Source of the DNA: Pedobacter terrae
GTDB lineage: Bacteria; Bacteroidota; Bacteroidia; Sphingobacteriales; Sphingobacteriaceae
Assembly (NCBI RefSeq): GCF_900100705.1
Contig: NZ_FNCH01000006.1
Coordinates: 205,122-269,121, forward strand
Direction of reading: 5' to 3'
Length of the DNA stretch: 64,000 nucleotides
The first letter of the stretch is position 1; each line of letters opens with the position of its first letter. The translations under genes were made by a program, and so were the position numbers. Shown here in pieces: positions 9,816 through 17,479 of this stretch. The notes below the pieces were generated by a model. It was not told the DNA's origin. It saw only the letters and a list, made by a program, of their open reading frames with translations, and searched no databases.

Positions 9816-9965
9816 ATGAAAAGGAATGATGTAATCAGTGCGCTCTTAGGTATGTTGATTATGGCCGTCACTTATTGGCTTTTGTTTTATAAGTTCTCCT
9901 CTCCCGAAGAGCATAAAAACGTAAGAATTTCGTCATCTGCACCGCAGTTTAGAAACATAGAGTAA
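9816..9965 (+). CDS. Small single-pass membrane peptide (49 aa)
   Basis: ATG-initiated ORF: MKRNDVISALLGMLIMAVTYWLLFYKF, then a short polar tail ending FRNIE. One strong membrane helix (about 6-26) follows a positively charged N-terminus, so the tail probably faces outward. A hairpin at 10022 could terminate it. No family recognised. Length and composition fit a real small membrane protein, but evidence is limited to ORF quality. Confidence 0.45.
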   Translation: MKRNDVISALLGMLIMAVTYWLLFYKFSSPEEHKNVRISSSAPQFRNIE

Positions 9966-10021
9966 TCATTTACAAAATCTTAGCCTGATAAATTTTAAGT
10001 TTGTTTAGGATAATAATTATT

Positions 10022-10060
10022 AAAAGAGTCAGACTATAAATTCTATAGTTTGACTTAATA
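10022..10060. terminator. Hairpin, possible bidirectional terminator
   Basis: AGTCAGACTATA (10027-10038) pairs with TATAGTTTGACT (10044-10055), with a 5-nt loop and one G-T pair. It is flanked by A/T-rich runs. It lies between the 49-aa ORF and the convergent regulator gene. Confidence 0.5.
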
Positions 10061-10198
10061 AAAATAATTACTGTCTTGCTGCAAGCCAGTAAAAGTGTAG
10101 TCTTTTTTAAACAGGTTAAAGAGACTACCGATAAATATTTCAGGCATGCGACGTTTTACAACAAAAAAATTGAATATTATTTATGGAATATAACCATA

Positions 10199-12058
10199 TT
10201 ATCCCAATTGCTGTAAAAATAGATTCAAATCTTCTTCTTTACCCAGACCTAACTTTTGTTTAATGCGGTAACGGCTCATGCGAACACTTTTGGGCTCGAT
10301 ACCTAAACGAACAGAAACCTCTTTATTGCTCAACCCCATCAACATATAAGAACAATATTTTAAATCGAGCCGGGTAAGTGTCTGGTTTGCTTTTTCCTGC
10401 AGGCGTTCAAAAAAAGCAGGATTGGTATCAAAAAAATCTACCTTATGTTCCTCAAACACTTTATCCATCTTTTTCTGGTGATTCACAATCCGTTTAATCT
10501 GCTCATCAAGCGAAAGGTGGCTTTCAGGATTTACCTTTTCAGTGATCAGCTCCAGCAGTTCATTCTTTTCCTCAATCTGTAAATTACCCGCCAATACTTC
10601 CTTCTCTAACCGCTCCTGACGCTCTTTAAGCAAAACCTGCTCGGTTTGAAGCTGCATAGCTTCTGCCTCTTTCAGCTGCGCTCTCAATTCTACCGCTTTT
10701 TTTTCCTGATCAATCAGCTCCTGCTTCCTGATCGATGCTTTGAGCTTATAATTATAAGACATCAGCAATAAAAGCAATGAGGCAATGCCTGTTAATCCCG
10801 AAATAATATAAAAAACATTCAATTTTTTGGTATACTTGGTTTGCTGCTGCAAATAGGCAATCTCCTGCTCTTTTTTTTGAGATTGATACTGCGCTTCTAT
10901 CCTAACGGTGCTGTTTATTTTTTCTTCATCAAAAGCTTTTTTATAATAATTGAAATACTGCTTTAAATAATTTAAGGCTGCCTGCTGATTACCCTTTTTT
11001 TCAGCAATATTAGCAAGTCCCTGATATATTCTGGCCTGCGTTAGTGGCATTTTTACCACCACACCGGAAATTTTATCCAGTCCCGTGAGAAGTATTTTTT
11101 CTGCTTCGTCGTAATTACCGTCGCGCAATGCATATTCGCTCTTTAATCCATAGCAGTTAAGCAAAACCTCCAGTAAATTTGTTTTAACTGCAATTCCCAT
11201 GGCGATATCGACATATTTTTCAGCACTATCGCGATATGATGCCGGAAAATACTGAAAATAGATGTTAGCGGTATTTAAAGATGCTGCTGCCGTATTGCTA
11301 TAGGTGAGCATACGCCCCGCCTGCTCTTTCGAGAGCAGAAGTGACTTTTTATACATTAATAAAGCCGAGTCGAGCAAATTACGTTTTAATGTATCTACTT
11401 TAAAACGGTCGAAATAACTTTGTCCGATGGTAAAATAAGCATTATTTAACAGATCAACCTGTTTACTTTGCAAAGCACTTAAGTAACATAATCTGGCATA
11501 TTTCTGTTGTTTTGATGGATCATTGCCATAGCCATAAAAACTGGCCAGATAGTGATATATGGTACTTTCGTAATCATCAGCATGCTGATCTTTAAAAAAA
11601 TCGAGGGCTTTAAGCAGTTTGGGCACCGACTTATCATTCTCGTCATTTACCAGGTCTAACCAACCACTTCTAAACCAAACGAAGCCCAGTGCAATACGGT
11701 CTTTTGTTTTTTGAGCATAATGTTGTGCACTATCTAAACTTGAATAAGCGCTTTTAAGGTCTTTTTTCCATACGTATAAATGTACCAGTGTAGCATAGGC
11801 CATGGCTTTACTTTTCCCATCTTTTAACCCTTCAGCAATTTTCAGTGCTTTGTTAGCCTGTTGAAAGGAAAGCGGAAGATTTTGTTCAAAATTAGCCTTC
11901 GCTAGTCTGCAGTATATATTTGCTTTTTCTTCCTTTGAAATGCTATTCTGGGCCAGCAAATGATTTAACGAATCGATATAGATCTTTTGTGCTTCGGCAC
12001 TTTTAAAAAAAAGTAAAAGACAAAGTAAAATGGGTAATTTTTTCAGTGGTAGCGGCAT
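10199..12058 (-). CDS. Membrane-anchored TPR / LuxR-type HTH regulator, copy 1
   Basis: A protein of 619 residues. Signal-like N-terminus (PLPLKKLPILLCLLLFFKSAEAQ), then about 370 residues of TPR repeats, a membrane helix (about 415-437, VFYIISGLTGIASLLLLLM), a long coiled coil (about 440-510), and a C-terminal GerE/LuxR-type HTH ending SVRMSRYRIKQKLGLGKEED. This layout places the TPRs in the periplasm and the HTH in the cytoplasm, a one-component sensor-regulator seen often in Bacteroidota. The start is ATG 12058; the frame extends to a TTG at 12064. It is divergent from the DUF4870-like gene at 12256, with an 11-bp-phased repeat array between them. A paralogue lies at 13880-15724. The inducing signal is unknown. 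Confidence 0.88.
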   Translation of the reverse strand: MPLPLKKLPILLCLLLFFKSAEAQKIYIDSLNHLLAQNSISKEEKANIYCRLAKANFEQNLPLSFQQANKALKIAEGLKDGKSKAMAYATLVHLYVWKKDLKSAYSSLDSAQHYAQKTKDRIALGFVWFRSGWLDLVNDENDKSVPKLLKALDFFKDQHADDYESTIYHYLASFYGYGNDPSKQQKYARLCYLSALQSKQVDLLNNAYFTIGQSYFDRFKVDTLKRNLLDSALLMYKKSLLLSKEQAGRMLTYSNTAAASLNTANIYFQYFPASYRDSAEKYVDIAMGIAVKTNLLEVLLNCYGLKSEYALRDGNYDEAEKILLTGLDKISGVVVKMPLTQARIYQGLANIAEKKGNQQAALNYLKQYFNYYKKAFDEEKINSTVRIEAQYQSQKKEQEIAYLQQQTKYTKKLNVFYIISGLTGIASLLLLLMSYNYKLKASIRKQELIDQEKKAVELRAQLKEAEAMQLQTEQVLLKERQERLEKEVLAGNLQIEEKNELLELITEKVNPESHLSLDEQIKRIVNHQKKMDKVFEEHKVDFFDTNPAFFERLQEKANQTLTRLDLKYCSYMLMGLSNKEVSVRLGIEPKSVRMSRYRIKQKLGLGKEEDLNLFLQQLG

Positions 12059-12135
12059 AATCAAAAATAGAAAAGAAACATTTACAAGGGCAGAATTACA
12101 ACAATTAATCGAAAATAAGCCATCTTAAAGGCTTT

Positions 12136-12187
12136 TGTAGTCTCCTTGTAGACGGAATTTGATAAATTGGTAGTCGTAGTGTAGGTT
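12136..12187 (+). promoter_or_regulatory. Phased TGTAG operator array, copy 1
   Basis: Five sites begin at 12136, 12147, 12158, 12169 and 12180, exactly 11 bp apart: TGTAGTCT, TGTAGACG, a degenerate TTGATAAA, GGTAGTCG and TGTAGGTT. The last site ends 8 bp before the -33 TTG. One site per helical turn just upstream of a promoter is typical of activator binding to one face of the DNA. The same array occurs at 15828. The TPR-HTH regulator next door is the obvious candidate to bind it (inference). Confidence 0.7.
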
Positions 12188-12195
12188 CTCATTTC

Positions 12196-12226
12196 TTGGC
12201 GGAACATACAGGTACAGGTAACTTTG
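12196..12226 (+). promoter_or_regulatory. Promoter of the DUF4870-like gene, copy 1
   Basis: TTG at 12196-12198, a 20-nt spacer, then TAACTTTG at 12219-12226, a full TAnnTTTG match. The expected start is near 12233, giving a leader of about 23 nt to the ATG at 12256. Confidence 0.8.
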
Positions 12227-12255
12227 TATTGTTCAATTTATTAAATTTTAAACTT

Positions 12256-12588
12256 ATGAAACAGAAAACAATCGCAGTAGTTGCCTACATCACGCTCATC
12301 GGATGGATTATTTCTTATCTCGAATTTAAAAAATCGAAAGAAAAAAGTGCATTGGCCAATTACCATTTGGGGCAATCACTCGGCATTATCATTACCGCTA
12401 TTCTTTTAAGTATCTTAAGCAGTATTATCCTGACCATGATCCCTTCATTAGGCTTTGTATTTTATCTCATTTTATTAATTCCATTTATATTGATGCTACT
12501 GGGTATGGTAACAGCCAATAATGGTTTAGAAAAACCAGTTCCTTTAATCGGACGGCTATTTGAAAGAAAATTCAATTTCTCTAATTGA
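12256..12588 (+). CDS. DUF4870-like small membrane protein, copy 1
   Basis: A protein of 110 residues: MKQKTIAVVAYITLIGWIISY, then a charged loop, ANYHLGQSLGIII, two more hydrophobic helices and a polar tail beginning EKPVPLIGRLFE. The YHLxQSLG signature and helix layout resemble DUF4870/Tic20-like proteins. ATG 12256 is chosen over an upstream TTG because it fits the promoter and the paralogue. It is clearly paralogous to the gene at 15953, and both sit behind a phased TGTAG array and face a TPR-HTH regulator. Function unknown; a membrane-stress or envelope role is inference. Confidence 0.82.
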   Translation: MKQKTIAVVAYITLIGWIISYLEFKKSKEKSALANYHLGQSLGIIITAILLSILSSIILTMIPSLGFVFYLILLIPFILMLLGMVTANNGLEKPVPLIGRLFERKFNFSN

Positions 12589-12599
12589 GTTTGTTATGG

Positions 12600-12639
12600 T
12601 TTTACAGATGTGAAAAATGTAATAGCTCACATTGTAAAA
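12600..12639. promoter_or_regulatory. Inverted repeat between DUF4870-like and SUFU genes
   Basis: TTTTACAGATGTGA (12600-12613) is complementary to TCACATTGTAAAA (12627-12639), apart from one bulged base. There is no T-tract, so it could be an operator for the SUFU gene at 12683 or a weak transcript-end hairpin. Confidence 0.4.
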
Positions 12640-12682
12640 TGGCAGAATCTTTGAAAGCATTTTAAACTTAATTAACCTGATT

Positions 12683-13339
12683 ATGACTACTGAGCAATAT
12701 AAACAACATTTTAAACCAGATGATAGCCCCGGATGGCAGGCGATAGATGATCAACTGGAAAAAATTTATGGTACTACCGAAGCCCGGCATTATCCACCAT
12801 TGTGCGGAATCCATTATGTAGCTGGCGGAACAGACCCAATAGATGGTGCCAGTATTTATGATAGTAACCACCAAAGCTTTCATCGGCATATTGTAAGCTA
12901 TGGCATGAGCGAGCTTTATTACGATGATGAAAAAGCCGGCGGAGAATTTAGCAAGTGGGGTTTTGAATTTACCTTTAGGTTAGCACCATTTCAAGATGAT
13001 GAAAAAGATCCTATCTGGGCTATTCAGATCATGAATAATTTAGCGAGATATGTATTTTCGAGTGGTAAATGGTTCGAGGAAAATCACTTCATTCCGGCTA
13101 ATGGACCAATAAGACTGAATACCGATACGCAGATCACAGGTTTTGTATTTGCATTGGATCCGGAATTGGGAAAAATTAAAACCCCTCATGGCGAAGTTAG
13201 TTTTCTTCAGTTGGTGGGCATTACCGATACCGAAGTAGAAGAACTGAAAAAAAATCCCTCCGTTGGAGCTGTTGAAGAACTGATTGAAAACCTAAAAAAG
13301 AATAACCCTTTATTGATTACCGACCTGAACAGGAAATAA
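12683..13339 (+). CDS. Suppressor-of-fused (SUFU) domain protein
   Basis: A protein of 218 residues with no signal peptide or membrane helix. The central part (PLCGIHYVAGGTDPIDGASIY, YGMSELYYDD, WGFEFTFRLA, FVFALDPELG, EVSFLQLVGIT) matches the bacterial SUFU domain. In bacteria this domain is often found among immunity proteins of contact-dependent or polymorphic toxins. No toxin is visible nearby, so an orphan immunity or housekeeping role cannot be separated. It is followed after 8 nt by a lipoprotein gene. It sits between the two TPR-HTH modules, as if inserted between tandem duplicates. Confidence 0.88.
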   Translation: MTTEQYKQHFKPDDSPGWQAIDDQLEKIYGTTEARHYPPLCGIHYVAGGTDPIDGASIYDSNHQSFHRHIVSYGMSELYYDDEKAGGEFSKWGFEFTFRLAPFQDDEKDPIWAIQIMNNLARYVFSSGKWFEENHFIPANGPIRLNTDTQITGFVFALDPELGKIKTPHGEVSFLQLVGITDTEVEELKKNPSVGAVEELIENLKKNNPLLITDLNRK

Positions 13340-13347
13340 AAAAAGCT

Positions 13348-13869
13348 ATGCGAAATATTCTTTTTATACTACTCATTTTTGGTTTAACCTCTTGCCAGTC
13401 AAAAAAGGCAATTCATTTAAATACAGTCCTTGTACGTGCAGAAAGGACTGTATTTAATATAATGGTGGGTAAAAACGGGCCTAATGAAAAGAAACTCCAA
13501 TGCCTAATCGATGGCAATTTTAAGTGCGCCCTGCAGGCGATTGATGATAAGGAACAGGCTTTTAATGCGGTAATTAATGAGATAAACTCGGTGGAAATAA
13601 ACGATATTAAATATGGAAATGCTTTAAAGAAAGCTGCAATTAGCTATTATGATGCAGTTAAACAGGTGGAAATTTCAGACAGACAGGAAATCGTCCTTCA
13701 GCAGCTAAGCCAGGATAAAACAAATACCGTAAAGGTGCGCGATAGCGCGATGGCAAAACAGCATCAATTACTGAATAAAAAACAGGAAATGCGTCAGCTC
13801 ATTAGTAAAAAGGAAAACAAATTCGCCGAAATACAAAAACAGTTTAACTCCGTTAACCACCTGAATTAA
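13348..13869 (+). CDS. Coiled-coil lipoprotein of unknown function
   Basis: A protein of 173 residues with a type II signal peptide: MRNILFILLIFGLTSC, lipobox LTSC with Cys16. The mature part is almost entirely charged and alpha-helical, with coiled-coil heptads at about 100-165. The start is 9 nt after the SUFU stop, so the two are probably co-transcribed. Convergent with the second TPR-HTH regulator, 10 nt apart. No family recognised. Confidence 0.75.
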   Translation: MRNILFILLIFGLTSCQSKKAIHLNTVLVRAERTVFNIMVGKNGPNEKKLQCLIDGNFKCALQAIDDKEQAFNAVINEINSVEINDIKYGNALKKAAISYYDAVKQVEISDRQEIVLQQLSQDKTNTVKVRDSAMAKQHQLLNKKQEMRQLISKKENKFAEIQKQFNSVNHLN

Positions 13870-13879
13870 GGTGAACATA

Positions 13880-15724
13880 CTATCCCATATCCTGTAAAAA
13901 CAGTTTCAGGTCTTCATCCTTACCCAAACCCAATTTTTGCTTTATCCGGTAACGGCTCATGCGTACACTTTTGGCTTCAATATGCATCAACTGTGCAATT
14001 TTTTTGGTATCCATTTTTAAATGAAGGTAGGCACAGAGTTTCAAATCAAGAGGGGTAAGCCTCTGCTGTGCTTTTTGATTTAACAAAGAAAAAAACTCCG
14101 GATGAACTTGCTGAATCTGGAATTTGGCTTCTTCGAAATCATTATCCAACAGCAATTCTTCATTCCAGATTTTATTGATGTTGAGCTTTTGGTTATCACT
14201 CAGTTTTTCCTTAAGCTGAAACAGCACTTCCTTTTTATGCTCCAGCTGTAACTGACTCGCCATTACCTCTTTCTGCAATTGCTGCTGCTGACTTTCCAGC
14301 AAAAGCTGCTCCGCTTTTAATCTGGCCTGCTCTTCTTTTTCGAATTTCATCTGCAGTTCGGCATCCTGTTTTTCTAAATGCAATTGCCTTTCGCGCTGCA
14401 AAGAGTACCTTAACCTGAAGTGGTATGAACGGAACATAAATATAAGGCCTAAAATGGAGGCAATAGCAATACCGATGTAGAGATACTTTTGTTGTCGCGC
14501 ATATTGTTCGCGCTGCTTTAATAGCTTTACCTCATTGTTTCTTTTTTCGGCCTCGTACTGTACCTCTAATTTTTGAGCATTTAAAGTCCGTTTTTCATCA
14601 AAATATTTGCTATTGTATTCGGTTACCCGTTTCTGAAATCCCAAGGCCTTTTCATAGTTTCCCTGTTGTTCATAAAACTTAGACAGAGCGGTTACAATAT
14701 TGATTAAAGTGTAATAGGAAGGTACTTTTTGAGTTTTTAAAATGCTATAGGCTTCTTGCAGATAGGCTTCAGCCATCACAAAATTTTTATTTCTCTTCGC
14801 ATACTCACTTAAAATCCCCAAACTGCTTGCCCTGATTTCTTCACCGTTAATGGCACCTTTCATAACTTCATTGGCCAAGCCAGCATAACGAACGGCATTG
14901 GCTTTTGCAACCTGATCGGTATCAGAAAAATAACGCAGGTAATAATCTGCACTATTGATACAGGCAATACCATAAGTTTTGCGGGCAACGTATTTAGGAT
15001 ACTGCTGATAAAGGTTTTGAGCTTTATTTAAATAGTAAATAATACTGTCTCGAAACACTTCATTTTTAGTGCTGGCGTAATTATAATCTGCAGCAACAGA
15101 TAAAGCAGTATAACAATTGCCCAACAGATTATAATCGGTAGTTTTTAGTGCATTTTCGGTAGCGGCCCTCGCATATTTATTTACATTTTTAACGTCATCC
15201 CAATGGGTATTAACCATGTAAAGCAAGTAATATATTTTGGCGCTTAGGTAAGGGTCGGCTGTTTTTTCCAACAACTTCAGCGCAAGTCCACAATATTTGG
15301 TAATCTGCTCCGAATTATCAATCGCATTATAGAACAAAGCCTGTGCATAATAAGCGTAGGCCATTGCGATGGACTGCCGAGATTGCTGCGCTACAAACAA
15401 TGCACTATCACTAGCTTTTTTTGATAGCACAAAAGCTTTGGTTGTGGCGTATATGCTCGCCTGTATGGTATAGGACTTCGTAACTTCTGTTAGGTTTTTA
15501 AATTTTAAAGCTAAAGCTGCGCTTTGTTGAGCCTTTCGTATCGCTGTTTTATAATCGCCATTAATTCTATTTCGCTCGGCAAGTTGCGTTAGTAATGCCG
15601 GTTTATCTTTATCGCTCAACTGATTAAGTACAGTACTATCCAATAAAGTTTGCGCACTTGTTATAAAACAATTGGTGCAAATGCTAATTAATAGAAATAT
15701 CTTTTTAACATGTTGATGTTTCAT
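13880..15724 (-). CDS. Membrane-anchored TPR / LuxR-type HTH regulator, copy 2
   Basis: A protein of 614 residues, paralogue of the regulator at 10199-12058 with the same architecture. It has a signal peptide (IFLLISICTNCFITSAQ), TPR repeats to about 400, a membrane helix (about 412-432, YLYIGIAIASILGLIFMF), a coiled coil rich in Gln/Lys/Glu, and a C-terminal HTH. The HTH is nearly identical to copy 1 (SVRMSRYRIKQKLGLGK), whereas the TPR part is divergent. That suggests similar DNA targets but different inputs. It faces the DUF4870-like gene at 15953 across a second phased TGTAG array. Confidence 0.88.
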   Translation of the reverse strand: MKHQHVKKIFLLISICTNCFITSAQTLLDSTVLNQLSDKDKPALLTQLAERNRINGDYKTAIRKAQQSAALALKFKNLTEVTKSYTIQASIYATTKAFVLSKKASDSALFVAQQSRQSIAMAYAYYAQALFYNAIDNSEQITKYCGLALKLLEKTADPYLSAKIYYLLYMVNTHWDDVKNVNKYARAATENALKTTDYNLLGNCYTALSVAADYNYASTKNEVFRDSIIYYLNKAQNLYQQYPKYVARKTYGIACINSADYYLRYFSDTDQVAKANAVRYAGLANEVMKGAINGEEIRASSLGILSEYAKRNKNFVMAEAYLQEAYSILKTQKVPSYYTLINIVTALSKFYEQQGNYEKALGFQKRVTEYNSKYFDEKRTLNAQKLEVQYEAEKRNNEVKLLKQREQYARQQKYLYIGIAIASILGLIFMFRSYHFRLRYSLQRERQLHLEKQDAELQMKFEKEEQARLKAEQLLLESQQQQLQKEVMASQLQLEHKKEVLFQLKEKLSDNQKLNINKIWNEELLLDNDFEEAKFQIQQVHPEFFSLLNQKAQQRLTPLDLKLCAYLHLKMDTKKIAQLMHIEAKSVRMSRYRIKQKLGLGKDEDLKLFLQDMG

Positions 15725-15827
15725 AGGGTAAAATTAACATAAAGATTGATCTGGATGATAATTGTAGACAAAATCCGAAAAACAGAAAACCACACAAATA
15801 ATTGAAATACAGCTATTTAAACAAAAT

Positions 15828-15879
15828 TGTAGATGTATTGTAGACGTTTTGCAGAAACGTTGTAGATGCTCTGTAGGCG
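15828..15879 (+). promoter_or_regulatory. Phased TGTAG operator array, copy 2
   Basis: Five sites begin at 15828, 15839, 15850, 15861 and 15872, exactly 11 bp apart: TGTAGATG, TGTAGACG, a degenerate TGCAGAAA, TGTAGATG and TGTAGGCG. As in copy 1, the third site is the weak one and the last reads TGTAGG. The start of the last site lies 39 bp before the start of the -7 element in both copies. A lone TGTAGACA also occurs at 15763. Confidence 0.72.
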
Positions 15880-15887
15880 TCAGATTC

Positions 15888-15918
15888 TTTTAGATGATGA
15901 TGGTTTATCCCAAATTTG
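15888..15918 (+). promoter_or_regulatory. Promoter of the DUF4870-like gene, copy 2
   Basis: CAAATTTG at 15911-15918 is one mismatch from TAnnTTTG and sits at the same offset from the operator array as in copy 1. The -33 position holds TTT (15888-15890) rather than TTG. A weaker promoter than copy 1 would depend more on an activator. Confidence 0.6.
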
Positions 15919-15952
15919 ACCTAAATAATTTTCAACCTAAAAAACAGAAATC

Positions 15953-16282
15953 ATGGACAACAAAACCCTTTCAATCGTTTCTTACATCACCCTTATTGGT
16001 TGGTTAGTCGCTTACTTTGTCGGAAAAGATAAAGCTGATACTTTGCTTAAATATCACTTAAGACAATCCTTAGGCCTTGCTATTGTAAGTATTATTTTCA
16101 ACATAGCCTTTACTATCATTGCTGGCATAGTACCCAGTTTATCCTTTTTAGGATTTGTGGGTTATGCATTTATTATTCTTTGGATCATTGGAATCATCAA
16201 TGCGGCCAATGGTGCATTAAAGCCTGTTCCATTTATTGGTAAATGGTTTGAAGACAAGTCTTCATTTGTTGGCAAATACTAA
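15953..16282 (+). CDS. DUF4870-like small membrane protein, copy 2
   Basis: A protein of 109 residues with three hydrophobic segments and the signature LKYHLRQSLGLAIV. It ends in a polar tail after ALKPVPFIGKWFED. It aligns along its whole length with the protein at 12256 (SYITLIGWLVAY against AYITLIGWIISY; KPVPFIGKWFE against KPVPLIGRLFE). It is probably the regulated target of the adjacent TPR-HTH protein. A strong hairpin with a T-run follows, so it is likely monocistronic. Confidence 0.83.
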   Translation: MDNKTLSIVSYITLIGWLVAYFVGKDKADTLLKYHLRQSLGLAIVSIIFNIAFTIIAGIVPSLSFLGFVGYAFIILWIIGIINAANGALKPVPFIGKWFEDKSSFVGKY

Positions 16283-16314
16283 GATGAAGTTATGCGCCTC
16301 AAAATTTAAAATGT

Positions 16315-16355
16315 CATGCAAATGGTGATGGCAAATGCCATCACCGCATGTTTTT
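16315..16355 (+). terminator. Rho-independent terminator after DUF4870-like copy 2
   Basis: GGTGATGGC / GCCATCACC with loop AAAT (16324-16345), extended by outer arms CATGC / GCATG and followed by T5. Confidence 0.85.
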
Positions 16356-16444
16356 GAGGGTAGCCAAAGATTAAACTTCAAGTTATAACTAAAAGCAAAT
16401 GTGATCGTGATGAAGCACATTTCATAATGTAGATATCATAAAAA

Positions 16445-16912
16445 ATGCAAACATTTAAATATTTTGAACAAGAAGGAGATACTTATAACCTAAAAGTACA
16501 AAAGGGACTATTATATACCCTAGCTGTTGGTTGTGTTGCAGCCATAATAGCCATATTGATGTATAGCACCAGCAAGGCGACATTTTTTTATGTGGCTTTA
16601 TTTGCTTTTATAGGCCTGATGTGCATTCTGCGTACCACAGGTGCTCTCACTTTCAACAGTCAAAACCGTGAGATACAGCGTAAGCGCTTTTTCTTCAGTG
16701 CTCCGGCATACTATAGCTTTGATGATTTTGACCATTTTCTTATCGCAAAACAAAAAAGCTATTTCGTCACCGTTATGGTTCAGGCGGTAATGGTCATGAG
16801 AAAAGATAATAAAACCAGGCATATTTTATTGGCACAAACCTTATTTTCCACAAAACCCCTTCAAAGACTTAGTGAAGAAATCAGTATGATCATGGGCTTG
16901 CCACAAGATTAG
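16445..16912 (+). CDS. Two-helix membrane protein with a bacterial-PH-like tail
   Basis: A protein of 155 residues. A short N-terminal strand region is followed by two membrane helices (about 24-44 and 48-66), then a soluble beta-rich part (LTFNSQNREIQRKRFFF...). The design is similar to proteins with a bacterial PH-type domain after a hairpin of helices. It is first in a run of four plus-strand genes (16445-18777), is followed 12 nt later by a protein of the same design, and may be a distant paralogue of it. Function unknown. Confidence 0.68.
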   Translation: MQTFKYFEQEGDTYNLKVQKGLLYTLAVGCVAAIIAILMYSTSKATFFYVALFAFIGLMCILRTTGALTFNSQNREIQRKRFFFSAPAYYSFDDFDHFLIAKQKSYFVTVMVQAVMVMRKDNKTRHILLAQTLFSTKPLQRLSEEISMIMGLPQD

Positions 16913-16924
16913 AAACAAACAGAT

Positions 16925-17416
16925 ATGCCAGCATATAATGTAGAAATAGAAAATGGAAAACTCAGTTTTCAGCCTGAACGGGATTATAAAAGCAAAATTT
17001 TATTTTTTGTAGTCCTCGCGGCAGGAATATTTGTGGTAACGCCTATGCTTCACCTCTATCGGGATACGTACTGGAGTGTAATGGCCATTGGGTTTGTATC
17101 GGTGCTAACAGCACTTTACGATTTTATATTCCATTTTAACGTCACCTATATTTTTGACCAGTACACAGGTCAGGTATATAAAAAGATCCCTGGGTTATTT
17201 ACCCGCAAAATTATGGCTTTTGAGGATGTATATATCCTCCATGTACAGGAAGATGGACTATTACACTATGCCTTATCGCATAAAAAGAATAAATTCGGCA
17301 AAAGCTTTGCCATCAGCCAGGCCTTTAGTAGCAGTCGCAAAAGCCAGAACAGGCAAGCAACATTTGAAACAGAAGTTTTAGCGGAAATTGAAAAAATCAT
17401 CTATACAAGCAGATGA
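16925..17416 (+). CDS. Two-helix membrane protein, same design as its neighbour
   Basis: A protein of 163 residues with an N-terminal soluble strand (YNVEIENGKLSFQPERDYK), two helices (about 24-42, 50-70), then a beta-rich soluble region (VTYIFDQYTGQVYKKIPG...) and a basic Ser-rich tail. It shares layout and the pattern 'strand, helix pair, FNxxTGxxYKK-like strand' with the preceding gene. The tight spacing suggests one operon. No family name can be given with confidence. Confidence 0.68.
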   Translation: MPAYNVEIENGKLSFQPERDYKSKILFFVVLAAGIFVVTPMLHLYRDTYWSVMAIGFVSVLTALYDFIFHFNVTYIFDQYTGQVYKKIPGLFTRKIMAFEDVYILHVQEDGLLHYALSHKKNKFGKSFAISQAFSSSRKSQNRQATFETEVLAEIEKIIYTSR

Positions 17417-17479
17417 TCAACCCAGAACCTCAAACATCTTAACAATACGACAAAACATTAACCTGACCAGCCTAAAAAC

